A stretch of DNA of 64,000 nucleotides from positions 25,661,067-25,725,066 of the forward strand of contig BTRK01000002.1 in the NCBI GenBank assembly GCA_036245805.1, written 5' to 3'. The notes beneath the pieces are model-generated. The model saw only the letters and a program-made list of their open reading frames with translations. It made no database searches and was not told where the DNA came from. The position numbers and the translations under genes were made by a program. This stretch comes from Pristionchus mayeri. Lineage: Eukaryota; Nematoda; Chromadorea; Rhabditida; Neodiplogasteridae. Positions 12,434 through 23,134 of the stretch are shown here, piece after piece (position 1 is the stretch's first letter; every line of letters starts with the position of its first letter).

Positions 12434-12625
12434 CTGGACCGAAGCGAAAGGTCTGAGAATCCTGCGACGCCTCTACGCGAGGTAGTCGGAGAAGGGCCTA
12501 CATATCGGCCCCTCCCATCCCTAGGACCCGTTGTTTGGGCGGAAGCAATGGTCTGAGAATCCTACGGCGCCTCTATGCGAGGATGGTCGCCGGAGAAAGG
12601 CCTACATTATCGGCCCTTCCCAGTA
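12434..12625 (+). repeat. Tandem pair of GC-rich hairpin-forming units
   Basis: Two adjacent units of about 90 bp (about 12437-12520 and 12530-12624) share GGTCTGAGAATCCT. Each is followed by two potential hairpins. In the first unit these are CCTC-TACGC-GAGG and GGGCC-TACATATC-GGCCC; in the second, CCTC-TATGC-GAGG and GGCC-TACATTATC-GGCC. Stems are retained while loops vary. They could be small structured RNA genes or a simple local duplication; no known RNA family was recognised. Confidence 0.4.
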
Positions 12626-14165
12626 ACTACAACTCTCCTCGTCCTTCGGTATCGGTGCCCTTTCCGCTTTATATGAGATGTGATTTTTTTAGTAATTGTT
12701 TCCTAATTTGTATCAATCGAATTTTTAATAAACACATTTGAATTTATGGTTCCCTACTGCCCTTTCTAATGTTCACTGGGCATTTTACCTTGTATAATTT
12801 CTCGCGTGTGAACGTTGTGGCAGCTGACTTTCGTTATCTTCTCATTGCTCCTCCGTCGATGCGGGTGCTCTTGCAAGCTGCAATGGGCGGCTTAGATTAT
12901 TGCTTTAGTGATGCGAGATTTTTTGCTTCAGTACCTGTTTTAGTTCTTCTTTTATATTCTCACGACCACTCTATATTTTCTCATCGGAAAATTTTGCTCG
13001 CTCGCTGGCGGCAGCTCTTACCTGAAAAGGATACAGATATTATTGTCGGGGCGGGGGAGGTGGAAGTGGTTTTTATACGGGAGAATTACGGGAATGGATA
13101 GGATACTTAGAGTTGCAGCGATAGGGTAGGTCACGGTTTGTTATGACACGTTATCTAATCAGAGAGCAATGTTATGGGATATACAGTATTCAAATATTTC
13201 GAGAGGTGCACAGGAATAAGAGCGTTAAGGTTCGGATGATGTTGTTTGATAGCATGTTGATTGTAGAACACTGTAGCCATCGGGATCGGGTGTGTGTGTA
13301 TGTGGGGAGAGGGGGGGGGGGGGGTAGGGGAGGCGATACTACTCGGCGAGTACTGTCAGATGTTTAGATCCTCCGCACCAGTTGGAATGGCGCAGATTGT
13401 TCCTATCGGTTTGATCCCTTCTTCGACTTCTCGTCCTTGTCCTTCCTTTTATACGTCGTTGTTGATGATAACTACAAGTGAGCAATTGATTGGGGGCCAA
13501 TACAGTATACTTCGCATAGTACCTGAGGCGTAATTCGTTCGTTCTTCGTTCACATCGTTCCATGCCCATTTGAGAATCGAAAAGATCATCTGACAAACGA
13601 TAAGGTTACGGTAGAAGAGGTGAAGAGGGATGGGATAGGGGGCGTAAGTGAGGAGGATCACCTGAGGACGAGAGGGAAGAGGCGACCACTGCTCGCGACG
13701 AGTGAACGAGAAGAAAATGATTGGAAGAGAGAGGGAGAGGAGCGAGTGATTGGAAAATAGAGTGGAATGCAAATGAATGATAAATGGATTACCTCCTAAA
13801 TAGTCAAATCGAGTCAGTTTATCATAAAAATGGCTAAATAGTTTAGTGTATAAAAAAGTAGTCCAGAAGCGCAATTATTATAGATAGGACAGTACATAGT
13901 GATCATGGGAGCGTGAGAATCGAATCCCCTTCATTTTGTGGAAGAGAGATAATAAATGTCGGAGTCTTCGTTGATTGAGAAACAGAAGCAGCTGAGTAAA
14001 TCCCTTGAGGCATTCTGTGAAGACATTTAAAAATGCGCCAATTCAAGCGGTTTGAAATTGTTTCCATCTGATCGTGAGTCCGAGTAAAAACGAACTAAAT
14101 GAGATGCCAATTGTTGATTGTTGTTAGCAGTCTTTGATAATGAGTTTATCGTCCTTTTTATAAAA
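12626..14165. other. Intergenic region, no gene recognised
   Basis: AT-rich and simple-sequence DNA, including a 14-G run at 13311-13324. ORFs of 70-140 codons on both strands overlap each other and lack family motifs, signal peptides or consistent splice structure. I treat them as chance. Confidence 0.45.
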
Positions 14166-15291
14166 TCAATCTTCTGGGCGCAGTTGCACAGTCTCACTAT
14201 TCGCCATTTCGCTAAAAAAAGTTCGCTGTCAATTGTTTTCGTTGCAGAAGGGAGATCGTACGACTCACAGGGCAAATGCGAAACTGCGCTCCCATGATTA
14301 TGAGACCATGAAGCAAGACTGCGCACACTCTGGCCCTTTCAACGGAGAAAAACATCAAATGCACGAGTGTGCCATTCTGAATGAATAAGTACAAGGGCAA
14401 AGTCCTCGCGGTCCGTTCTGATCACAGCAGTCCTACCTCTTCGAAGAACGGATTGCCCAGCGCGCCCATCATTCGACTCAAATATTCGATAAAGGCTGAA
14501 ATAATGGACTGATCAGATCTCCGTGAAATTCGCTCATACGTCCAAGGTCTGCTCTGATTACACGTAGCATTAAGGAGGGACGTCTTATCTCCAACTGGTT
14601 GATCTCGTATGCTGAAAGACGAAAATATGTTATTTTACCGAGATAATCAACAAAAAATGTTAAAAATGCGAGAAGTGCTCATACCAAAGTACGGAAAGTG
14701 GAATCGAAGGACACGAGGGCCAAGGCGAATTCCGTTTGAGACCAACACAAAAGCCTCCTGCAATTCGTTCATTTCATAAATGCAGAATTGCAGTATAGCA
14801 TTTTTTGAATCAAAGAATATATTTTGTGGTGCACACAAAGAAGAGATGGAATCTATGAAGAGTCACTCACTGCCGAACTTCGAATTTGGAGAACCAATCT
14901 CATCCCTCTCTGCGCATTCAGTTCAGTACGATTGGACACAATAGCAGGGAAGTTTAGCGAACGCATCTCGTGTAATTCAAGCATTGAGACATCATCAGAG
15001 TAAACAAATATACCTGAAATTGAGAAAATATTATCTCAAATCTGACAACAATGTGGGGAATTATGTTGCCACCACTCACTTCTTAGACGACTATTGTCAT
15101 CGGCAAAGTCAGTCTGCTGCAGAGAAGTGTACTGGAAAAGGTGATTTAAAAGGAGAAATTAACATAATATTTTCCCTTCACAAAATGTGCCAACTAATGG
15201 AATAGATTCAAGAACAATATCACACCTGTGCGTACATTCTGCGAGTTAGTGCACGGAAAGAGTCCCTTCTATGGTAGACATTCGCATTATT
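14166..15291 (-). CDS. Unrecognised multi-exon protein, 5' end uncertain
   Basis: Minus-strand exons join in frame. The first (from 15291) encodes NNANVYHRRDSFRALTRRMY. Later ones encode YTSLQQTDFADDNSRLR, FVYSDDVSMLELHEMRS, TELNAQRGMRLVLQIRSSA, EAFVLVSNGIRLGPRVLRF, YEINQLEIRRPSLMLRVIRA, PFIEYLSRMMGALGNPFF and LVHLMFFSVERARVCAVLLH. It ends at TGA 14166-14168. One intron of 44 nt near 14500-14543 is required. The first exon starts behind an acceptor, with no in-frame ATG before MYAQ. Directly upstream is the palindromic transposon at 15322-17259. The true 5' exons are therefore either absent, cut off, or belong to the gene at 17266-19426, whose phase-0 exons would be compatible. No family recognised. 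Confidence 0.5.
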
Positions 15292-15321
15292 CTGCAATCA
15301 GTTAGAACATTTTATGCATTA

Positions 15322-17259
15322 TGAGAGACTATCTGAGAGGATTCACCATAGGCCGTACAGAGAAAAATAAAGTTGCGATTTAAAGATCTCTCTAGGGGTA
15401 ACTTTTCACGTAGAGTTCGAAAATCAACTTTAGAAAGCTGTATCTCTGACTTCTGATTCCCCATGACACGCCTCAACGGTGAGGTCGGTTTTTGTATTTC
15501 CTGAACGGCTTATCCAAACCCCATACATATATAGTAATTCTGAAAGATCTCAACGAGATAAGCATTTTTATTGTTGCGAGTGAAGGGCTAGCTCATCTGT
15601 GGAAAAAGTTACGACCATTTAAGGAATTGAAATTTCCGTCATGAAAATTTTTTCGGAGAATGGTAAAAAATAAACGTTTTCAAAAAATTCCTCATGCAAA
15701 ACTACCCCTATAAATGTTGCTTTCATCCCAAAAAGTGTGCTTGCATGAGTAGTTATAGTTCGCCGAATAGTCGGAGCTGCATTTTCGCCAATATTTCGAA
15801 TCGGCTGTCTTCAAAAGTAGAGTTCCATATTTATTCCCAATGCTGAAATACTTCACAAATGAATTATTTGGAATGTTTTAGACACATAAATACGCCATAA
15901 AGACTTATTCTAATTAATAATGGTGTTCCGGTAGCAGCATTTTTCGTCAAATTTTTGTATAATACTAATCCGGTGTGGCTTTTGCAACAATATAAGAAAT
16001 GATTGTTCCGTTGAAAGTTTGCAAATGTAGGTCAATTATGATCTAATAAAGATGAGTAAGTTATTTGGGAACCATTATAACACTTTGCAAGTTTGCAAAA
16101 GTCCGATATTTGCATTTTTCGTGCTTCTGTCACACGAATCATCAATCATAGCAGCCTCAAACATAATTTTAAAGACCTATAATGTGAAAATTCAGATTGC
16201 ACGAGTGAAAATACATACTGGTATATCGATTTCAGATGTTTCCGGAATTTCGACTTTTTCACCCCTTTCAAGACTTTTTCACCCCTTTCAGGGGCAAAAA
16301 TGTAAAAAATATTTTTCCCCATAATTCACGAAATATGTATATATTCTGGAGTATTTTCACTCGTAGAATCTGAATTTTCACATTATAGGTCTTTAAAGTT
16401 ATGTTTTACGCTGCTATCATTGATGATTCGTGTGACAGAAGCACGAAAAATGCAAATATCGGACTTTTGCAAACTTGCAAAGTGTTATAATGGTTCCCAA
16501 ATAACTTAATCATCTTTATTAGATCATAATTGACCTACATTTGCAAACTTTCAACGGAACAATCATTTCTTACTGATATATTGTTGCAAAAACCACACCG
16601 GATTAGTATTATACAAAAAAATGTCGAAAAATGCTGCTACTGGACCACCATTATTAATTAGAATCAGTCTTTATGGCATATTTATGTGTCTAAAACATTC
16701 GAAATAATTCATTTGTGAAGTATTTCAGCATTGGGAATAAATATGGAACTCTACTTTTGAAGACAGCCGATTCGAAATATTAGCGAAAATGCAGCTCCGA
16801 CTATTCGGCGAACTATAACTACTCATGCAAGCAAACTTTTTGGGATGAAAGCAACATTTATAGGGGTGGTTTTGCATGAGGAATCTTTTGAAAACGTTTA
16901 TTTTTTACCATTCCCCGAAAAATTTTTCATGACGGAAATTTCAATTCCTTAAATGGTCGTAACTTTTTCCGCAGATGAGCTAGCCCTTCACTCGCAACAA
17001 TAAAAATGCTTATCTCGTTGAGATCTTTCATAATTACTATATATGTATGGGGTTTGGATAAGCCGTTCAAGAAATACAAAAACCGACCACACCGTTGGGG
17101 CGTGTCGTCGGGAATCAGAAGTCAGAGATACAGCTTTCTAAAGTTGATTTTCGAACTCTACGTGAAAAGTTACCCCTAGAGAGATCTTTAAATCGCAACT
17201 TTATTTTTCGCTGTACGGCCTATAGGTGGAATTGCTCAGTTTTCTCAGAAAGTCTCTCT
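15322..17259. mobile_element. Complete long-TIR palindromic transposon, copy 2
   Basis: A 1938-bp palindrome beginning TGAGAGACTATCTGAG and ending CTCAGAAAGTCTCTCT, flanked by TA dinucleotides (15320-15321 and 17260-17261). The arms pair across almost the entire length. The centre is near 16290, at duplicated TTTTTCACCCCTTTCA. The termini contain GGCCGTACAG and TAGGGGTAACTTTTC, shared with the element at 54584-60332. No transposase is encoded. TA duplication suggests mobilisation by a Tc1/mariner-type transposase. The right end lies 6 bp beyond the stop codon of the gene at 17266-19426. Confidence 0.85.
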
Positions 17260-17265
17260 TATTCA

Positions 17266-19426
17266 TCAACAAACCGTGCTCGCTAGTAAGTGAAGAATGG
17301 AGTTTCGCGTACGCTGAAAATAGGAAAACAATATCACATACGAAAAACAAATACGAATATCTCAGTGTATGAAACTGTCGTACTTCCCATAAAAGCATTC
17401 CTGGTGGTTGGATCTGCTGCAATGGTCGCATCATGAAAATTTGCATTGTGCATGGATGCTTACAGCAGCCATTGCGTGTCCGCCTGGCGCATGATTCAGT
17501 TGCTGTCCTTCGGGTGGTGGCTGCAGGTTAGGTGGTTGGATCTGCTGCAATGGTCGCATCATGAAAATTTGCATTGTGCATGGATGCTTACAGCAGCCAT
17601 TGCGTGTCCGCCTGCCGCATGATTCAGTTGCTGTCCTTCGGGTGGTGGCTGCAGGTTAGGTGGTTGGATCTGCTGCAATGGTCGCATCATGAAAATTTGC
17701 ATTGTGCATGGATGTTTACAGCAGCCATTGCGTGTCCGCCTGCCGCATGATTCAGTTGCTGTCCTTCGGGTGGTGGCTGCAGGTTAGGTGGTTGGATGTG
17801 CTATTCCTTTGAAATTTAGGGTAACATGAAAATGTTGCTTTCTTCTAGACTAATTTTTAGTAGTGAATCACAGTTGAATTACAGTTGAATTAGAGAAAGA
17901 AGTAGGAGTCTTTTCGAAATCTTCTTGACGTACGCTAGCATACCCGTGCTCTGTTGCGGATACATCGATTCTCTTGTCTCCGCAGTATCAAGTCATCGTT
18001 GATGGGCGACTCCTGCAATTCTTCGATCATTCTTCGTAAGTCTTGTCTTGCTCACGTCTCGCCCTCGAGGCATCTCGATCTCTTCGTGACCCTCAACATT
18101 TATACTAAAAGAAGAAGGGGATGGGCCAAATATCGAAAAAGTGCCCATATTTTAAATTTATTTGTATCTATTGTATTTCTCTCTATTTATTTCAAACTTA
18201 CATAATCGAACGCGACGTTGAATTCGTCGCCTGCTGCAGCTGCGTCCGCTTCTTCCTCCTCCTGCATCTCCTAGAAGTGGCATCGTATTTTCATTTACCA
18301 TATTTGCACTTTTAATCTGTAATTTTATGCCCCCCCCCCACCTGCCAGAAATTCATGATATTTGATTGAATGCATAGCCATGTTAGATTGCGAGACAGCA
18401 TCAACTATTCACCTGCTGCTCCCTTTTCCTCTTTCTCCTTCTCTCTCCGCTCCCCTGCCCTCCTTGCTCTGCCTGTCGAGTTGGATGCTGCTCTGTCTGC
18501 AGTTTCCAAGTTCCAAATAGTTCAATTATTTATAGTTGCTCTTGCACCTGTCTCGGGGCGACTTCGTCCACAGCACGTGCTCGAGCTGGCTGAGCTCCTC
18601 TCCTCTGAAAATAGTACGAGTTGAATTATCTCACATTGTCCATGAATTCGTTCTCCTCGTGTAAAAGCAAAAGCTCATTTTGCGTTCTTTTTTTCAAATT
18701 TAAAAAGCGTCGAATTTTCTCTTACACCGATTTTTAGCTTACTGTATCGAGTTTTAATATGAATAATTTATGAAACATATAAAAATGACTCTCAAAATCC
18801 GTTTGAAGTTCATAGTGCGTCTGAAATACAAATGATCATGATCTGTTTCGGAGCAAGCGAGTGAGCGATTGTTGTATGTTTCATATAAAATTAAAGTATT
18901 AGTTGCATTTTTCGAATTTGTCTATGCCCTGCCTGGCGCTTAATACTGTGTTTTACAATATGTTGAAAATTAATGTCTCGGTTTTAATAATACGAAGCGA
19001 GAAACAACTGATTACTTGTAGTCTGGCTAGATTACATGGGTTTGCTCACCTGTAGATTGGATGGTCCGGGCATCGTATCGTTTCGTCCCTCCCCCTCATT
19101 CCGGAAGAGAGCTCTCCTTAGTGGGGGGTGAGCCGTTGTGGAGCGGGTAAATGCGGCAGGGCCCTGCTTAAGAAAGGGAGTGATCATGATGACATCTTTT
19201 TGTTGCTTACAGTCCCTCTGGATACACATCTGGCAATTGAAGAGGCGGTGGGCCAGCGGTACCCTGTGAGTAAGTGAGGAATAAATTCTTGAAGGAGAGC
19301 AAACTAACGAGGAGACGCCGGATCCGTCGGCGCGGTCGGATCGCCCCGTCGCGCCTTCTTCTTAGGCGGTGGCTGCCCGGATGCAGCCAGCAGCAGTAGA
19401 GCGAGGAGAACGATGGAAAACTTCAT
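17266..19426 (-). CDS. Secreted P/Q/R-rich protein with tandemly repeated exons
   Basis: ATG at 19426 starts a clear signal peptide (MKFSIVLLALLLLAASG), followed by the basic Pro-rich stretch QPPPKKKARRGDPTAPTDP. Later exons encode a low-complexity chain: RRGAQPARARAVDEVAPRQ, an R/K/Q-rich piece, EMQEEEEADAAAAGDEFNVA and ESPINDDLILRRQENRCIR. A set of repeated exons then encodes QIQPPNLQ + PPPEGQQLNH + AAGGHAMAA (17720-17776 truncated, 17592-17672, 17464-17544, 17384-17416 partial). The last exon (17266-17313) ends LHLLASTVC*. Nearly all introns are phase 0. One junction near 18090, before HEEIEMPRGRD, has no standard acceptor and is uncertain. No family is recognised; extracellular matrix, cuticle or a secreted antimicrobial-like role are only possibilities. 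Confidence 0.6.
17384..17786 (-). repeat. 128-bp exon+intron tandem array
   Basis: The period is 128 bp: units start at 17403, 17531, 17659 and 17787 on the plus strand. Read on the minus strand, each unit is one 81-nt phase-0 exon (27 codons) plus one 47-nt intron starting GTAAGC (GTAAAC in the 5'-most copy) and ending ATTGCAG. The first copy is trimmed at its 5' side (57 nt) and the last diverges after QIQPP. Units are almost identical; one contains an Ala-to-Pro difference (HAPGGH). Confidence 0.85.
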
Positions 19427-20279
19427 CTGAAAAGATTCAGATACCTGGAAAGTGAGCAAAGGAAAGCGAGCAATGTGCAAACCGGCCGATCGAGAGAACG
19501 CGAACGAGGGAAGTGAGAGATCGATTGCTCTCCAATTCAATTACAGACACAATGAAATCAAAATGAACAATAGTCACGTTATTTTTATATAGGGAAACAT
19601 TTCTTATCTTAACTTAACTTAAGCAAGCTACACCAGGATCGTTAATTTAATGATCACTCCTCACCTAGAAGACTTCTTTGAGATGAATCCTATTTCGTAG
19701 TCCTTTCATTTTTCACTGATTTTTCCCAGTAAAAACAACATTAGGAACTCTGTGAATTCATCACCATCGTTATTCACAAACTTCGTGACTTTCTTACTAT
19801 TCCTGTTCAATTTCATAACATTGCTCTTGACTGAGCAATGGATCTGCTGACAAAACTGACGAGAACAGATGGAATTGGGTGCAGAAATTTCACAATGGAG
19901 AAATATGCATTGACCAGCTTTATTCGAGAACCCCGTTAGGGTTGTCGTAGAAGTGTCTACAGTTGTGAGGCAGTAGAGCGTATGAACAATTTGTACAAAT
20001 ATTTACAAGGTTTCTGTCTAGATGGTCTATGAGTACTTCTAAATTGGCAAGTCATCAAACTCTTTGCCATGTGTAAAGTATAAGATACAGCCACTTCAAG
20101 GGATTGTTCAGTTGTCAAGAGACTACTCTACCACAGAGTGAACTTGTATCCGGCGAAGTGCATGGCGGGGAGGGGTATTCGAACCCATGCGGGAATCCAC
20201 GACGAGAGTCGACGCCAGCCAAGGAATCGAAGGGCGATGCGGAGAGAACGAGAATCCATCGGACGAAGACCTGCAGGGA
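19427..20279. other. Intergenic region, no gene recognised
   Basis: Upstream DNA of the secreted-protein gene and downstream flank of the second SDR gene. Short ORFs at 20100-20317 overlap on opposite strands and are not supported. Confidence 0.45.
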
Positions 20280-20405
20280 TTCCGCCTCTCTAATCTGTCA
20301 GAAATCTGATTGAGCATGCTGACAACAGAGAATCAATTTTCCTGAACCTCATGGTTTCGCGAACTTTATTTCCAGATTTCTGATAGGTTAGGCAGGCTGA
20401 TTGAA
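20280..20405. repeat. Short inverted-repeat (MITE-like) element, second copy
   Basis: The arm CTCTAATCTGTCAGAAATCT is inverted as AGATTTCTGATAGGTTAGGC about 70 bp further on. The pair resembles the element at 2811-2895. Its right arm overlaps the predicted last exon of the SDR at 20366-22443. Confidence 0.55.
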
Positions 20406-22443
20406 CCTTGCCTTGTAAACTGATTCTCACTGCATGACAGTTCACCATCTAGAAAAGATAATGACTGATAATCTGCAGCGAAATGTCACTGATTGAATAG
20501 TAAAGATAAATTATTTTTCAAATTTCTCACCGTCGATATCCTTGAACTTGTACTCCCTCGCGAGGTCTCCCGTGAGCAGAACCTTGCCTGTCTTGCGAGA
20601 AACCTAAATTTGATCTATTAATTTAAATTTAAACTTTAAGCTCGTCCTTGCGATATTTGTTAATGAATTAATCTTTTTTCCAATTGATCTTTGATCTCCG
20701 CCCACCTTGGGATCCGTAGCCAGGGCGACTACGCACTTTCCAGGGAATTCGATCGACTCTCCTGTGACGAGTGTCTCAGTGATCACATCCTGCATGACGG
20801 GATTATCAAAATAAGTGCCAAACGTGTTTTCAAACTACTAATCATGAGCTCCAATATGAATAAAATCGTAACCGCTGGTCCCTTGAATGCCTCCTGCGTC
20901 TTGCCCGATTCGATGTACACCTGCAGTAATACTATTCAAAATAGTACTATATTTCGAAATAACAACTCAAAAAATCAGCACTTTCTAAGTGCTTTTCGTG
21001 ATCGTGAAGGGAAGATTATCACCTTCGATGCTTCGGTCTTCACTGCGGCCGGCCAGAGAGAAACAACGGTAACTCCTGAAAGTGAGCTTTGATCTTTCGA
21101 GCAATGAAAATAGATGTTGTTGACCTACCCGTTCCCTTCAGCTCTTCAGCCATGTCTGTGGCCATGCGGTCGAGCTGCAAATAAGTTGTTTTCGAAGCTA
21201 AATGTAATTTAGATACCGACACAGTAACTCCAATGATTTTGGTATTTTAAAACCGAAGGATCTCACAGCAGCCTTTCCGCATCCGTAGGCGACGTTTATG
21301 GCGTAGGTGAGGCCACCCAGAGAGGAGACGTTCACTACCAGACCAGACTTCCTGAGAAAAACGTTTACTCACATTTTGCCTTCATTTTTTGGCTTACTGT
21401 ATCTTGCTAAGATTCTGAAATAAAGATGAAAATGAACGAATACGCACCGTTCCGTCATCATCTTACATGCGTAGACTGCGCAGTAGTAGTGGTTCCTCAG
21501 CCCGACATTGTTCACTGCATCCCAGATGGAGGGATCGAGTTCGTAGAAGGGCTTGCCGCCTGTGTTGTTCAGCTCCTGGAATTTTTCAATTTTTTTTTTG
21601 TTTTCTCGTACACTGAAGTAACTGCACTGCTATATTCTTTCTAACTCTTATAAGACATGTTAAGCTCGGAACTCACTGAAACAGCCGAGAATGCATTATT
21701 CACCAGAATGTCGAGGCGACCTTCAGTGTGGACTTCGATTCTGAAAAAAATGGCCAAAACGGTATCTTATTTTTGAATCAACATTTTTTTTCAAATTTTC
21801 ATGGAGAAGAGCTTGATAATATCGTACTTTTGAAAGAGCTCTTTGATCTCATAGGGATCCGAATGATCGCAGTAGATTGCAACTGACTTCCCACCACGAG
21901 ACTCGATGTCTGAAGTCGATCTATCTTATTAGAATCAAAAATAATGTTGTTCCTTTCTAAAAATTCATCTTTCTCGCTAGTCTGCCTTTTTTACTAGATC
22001 TATTAGGCCGAGCCAGTTGTTATTGTTTTCTTATATGATACAATGACATTCATAATTTACCCTTTCTCGTCTGTTCGAGACTGGGCAGATGGGCGAATTC
22101 TGGGTGAGAGGAAGCAAAGGACTGAGAGGGATGACGAGCAGTGATGAAGACCGTCGCACCTACAGCAATCTATTGCGAATTATGGTCATTTTCTCCAGTC
22201 AAAGGTAAACTTAAAGGTGCAATCACGTGAAGCGATTTTACAGCCGTCAAGAGACGACTACACTATGCGGTGTAGTTCGGTGAGGCCAACTACTCAACAG
22301 TTATCCCCATTCACATCTATCAATTCGTATATTCAATTCATATCAGCCCCACCAGCCTGTCCCAGTTGCAGTGCAATTCCTCTTCCGATGCCCCTCGAGG
22401 CTCCTGTGACGAGAGCGAATTTGCCCACCAGAGGACCAGCCAT
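20366..22443 (-). CDS. Second DHRS1-like short-chain dehydrogenase/reductase
   Basis: ATG at 22443 opens MAGPLVGKFALVTGASRGIG (Rossmann glycine motif). Then follow AGATVFITARHPSQS, DIESRGGKSVAIYCDHSD, LDILVNNAFSAVS, SIWDAVNNVGLRNHYYCAV, catalytic Ser in NVSSLGG and YGCGK, LDRMATDMAEELKGT, VTVVSLWPAAVKTE and GKCVVALATDPK. The exon-intron order matches the gene at 6300-8245, so the two are paralogues. Exon 11 (about 20524-20604) ends ...KFKDID. The last exon in my model gives DYQSLSFLDGELSCSEN and a tail ending SEIWK*, with TAA at 20366-20368 overlapping an AATAAA. The C-terminal LTGMHFVSYKFE block of the paralogue is missing. The tail lies in a MITE arm. Predicted role is NAD(P)-dependent carbonyl reduction. 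Confidence 0.85.
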
Positions 22444-23134
22444 TTTCTCAAAGAGAGTAAACTTTTCTATCAGCATACTCTCTCTCGCGGAAATGCTGTT
22501 ATTCGTAGTTAAAGAAATGAAGACATCTAAATATAGATTAGCGTCACAAGGGAAACAATCGTTTGTCTCTCGCCAGAGAGAGCATGCTATAGAGATAAGG
22601 AGCACACGAGAGAACAGTGATGGAGATAAAGAGACAGGCGGTGAAGTTGAGAGGAAAGAGCACTAGTAGACAAGAAATCAGCAATGAGAAGGCATGTATT
22701 TCAAAACATTAATAAATTTGGAGTACAAGGGCAGGCCAGGATTTCGTGTTAATAGTTGGGAGGTATGGAAATATTTTTTTTCAAATAACAAACAATACTG
22801 TATCGTCATATTCTAAACCATTGCCGTCCTTGAAATGGCTCAAATCATCAGTTCTTAGAATAGGAGGAAAGGAAAAATGCGAGAACCCACTACCCAACCT
22901 CAATTTCAAAGAAATAGTGAGGGAATCGCCTGCAAAATACATCGTTTGTTGTTTGTTTGTCCCTTTCTCCTCCCCTCCACTCTTGCATCCTCTCTAACCA
23001 CAGTAGGGACAGAGAATAAGTGGAACATTTTATTGCTGCAGCGATACACCAGTGGTAAACAATTTTCGCGGAAATGTTCAGATGGAGTGATATTTGTTCA
23101 TAATCTCTACGTATTTTGCCGTGCGTCCCTGCAA
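22444..23134. other. Intergenic region between SDR and carboxylesterase
   Basis: Presumed promoter of the minus-strand SDR and 3' flank of the carboxylesterase. No additional gene was seen; the long ORFs are antisense shadows of the SDR first exon and of the esterase 3' end. Confidence 0.45.

Noticed and set aside
13449..13874. 141-codon minus-strand ORF
   Set aside because: Hydrophobic stretches arise from T-rich DNA. There is no plausible gene structure, and several overlapping ORFs of equal quality exist.
17954..18120. Plus-strand exon-like segment YQVIVDGRLLQFFDHSS with a galectin-like look
   Set aside because: The continuation is out of frame and the minus strand here gives phase-consistent exons of the secreted-protein gene (ESPINDDLILRRQENRCIR), so the plus reading is probably a shadow.
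20123..20240. Possible tRNA T-arm (GGGTTCGAATACCC on the minus strand)
   Set aside because: The T-stem cannot pair properly around the loop and no acceptor stem, A box or anticodon arm can be drawn.
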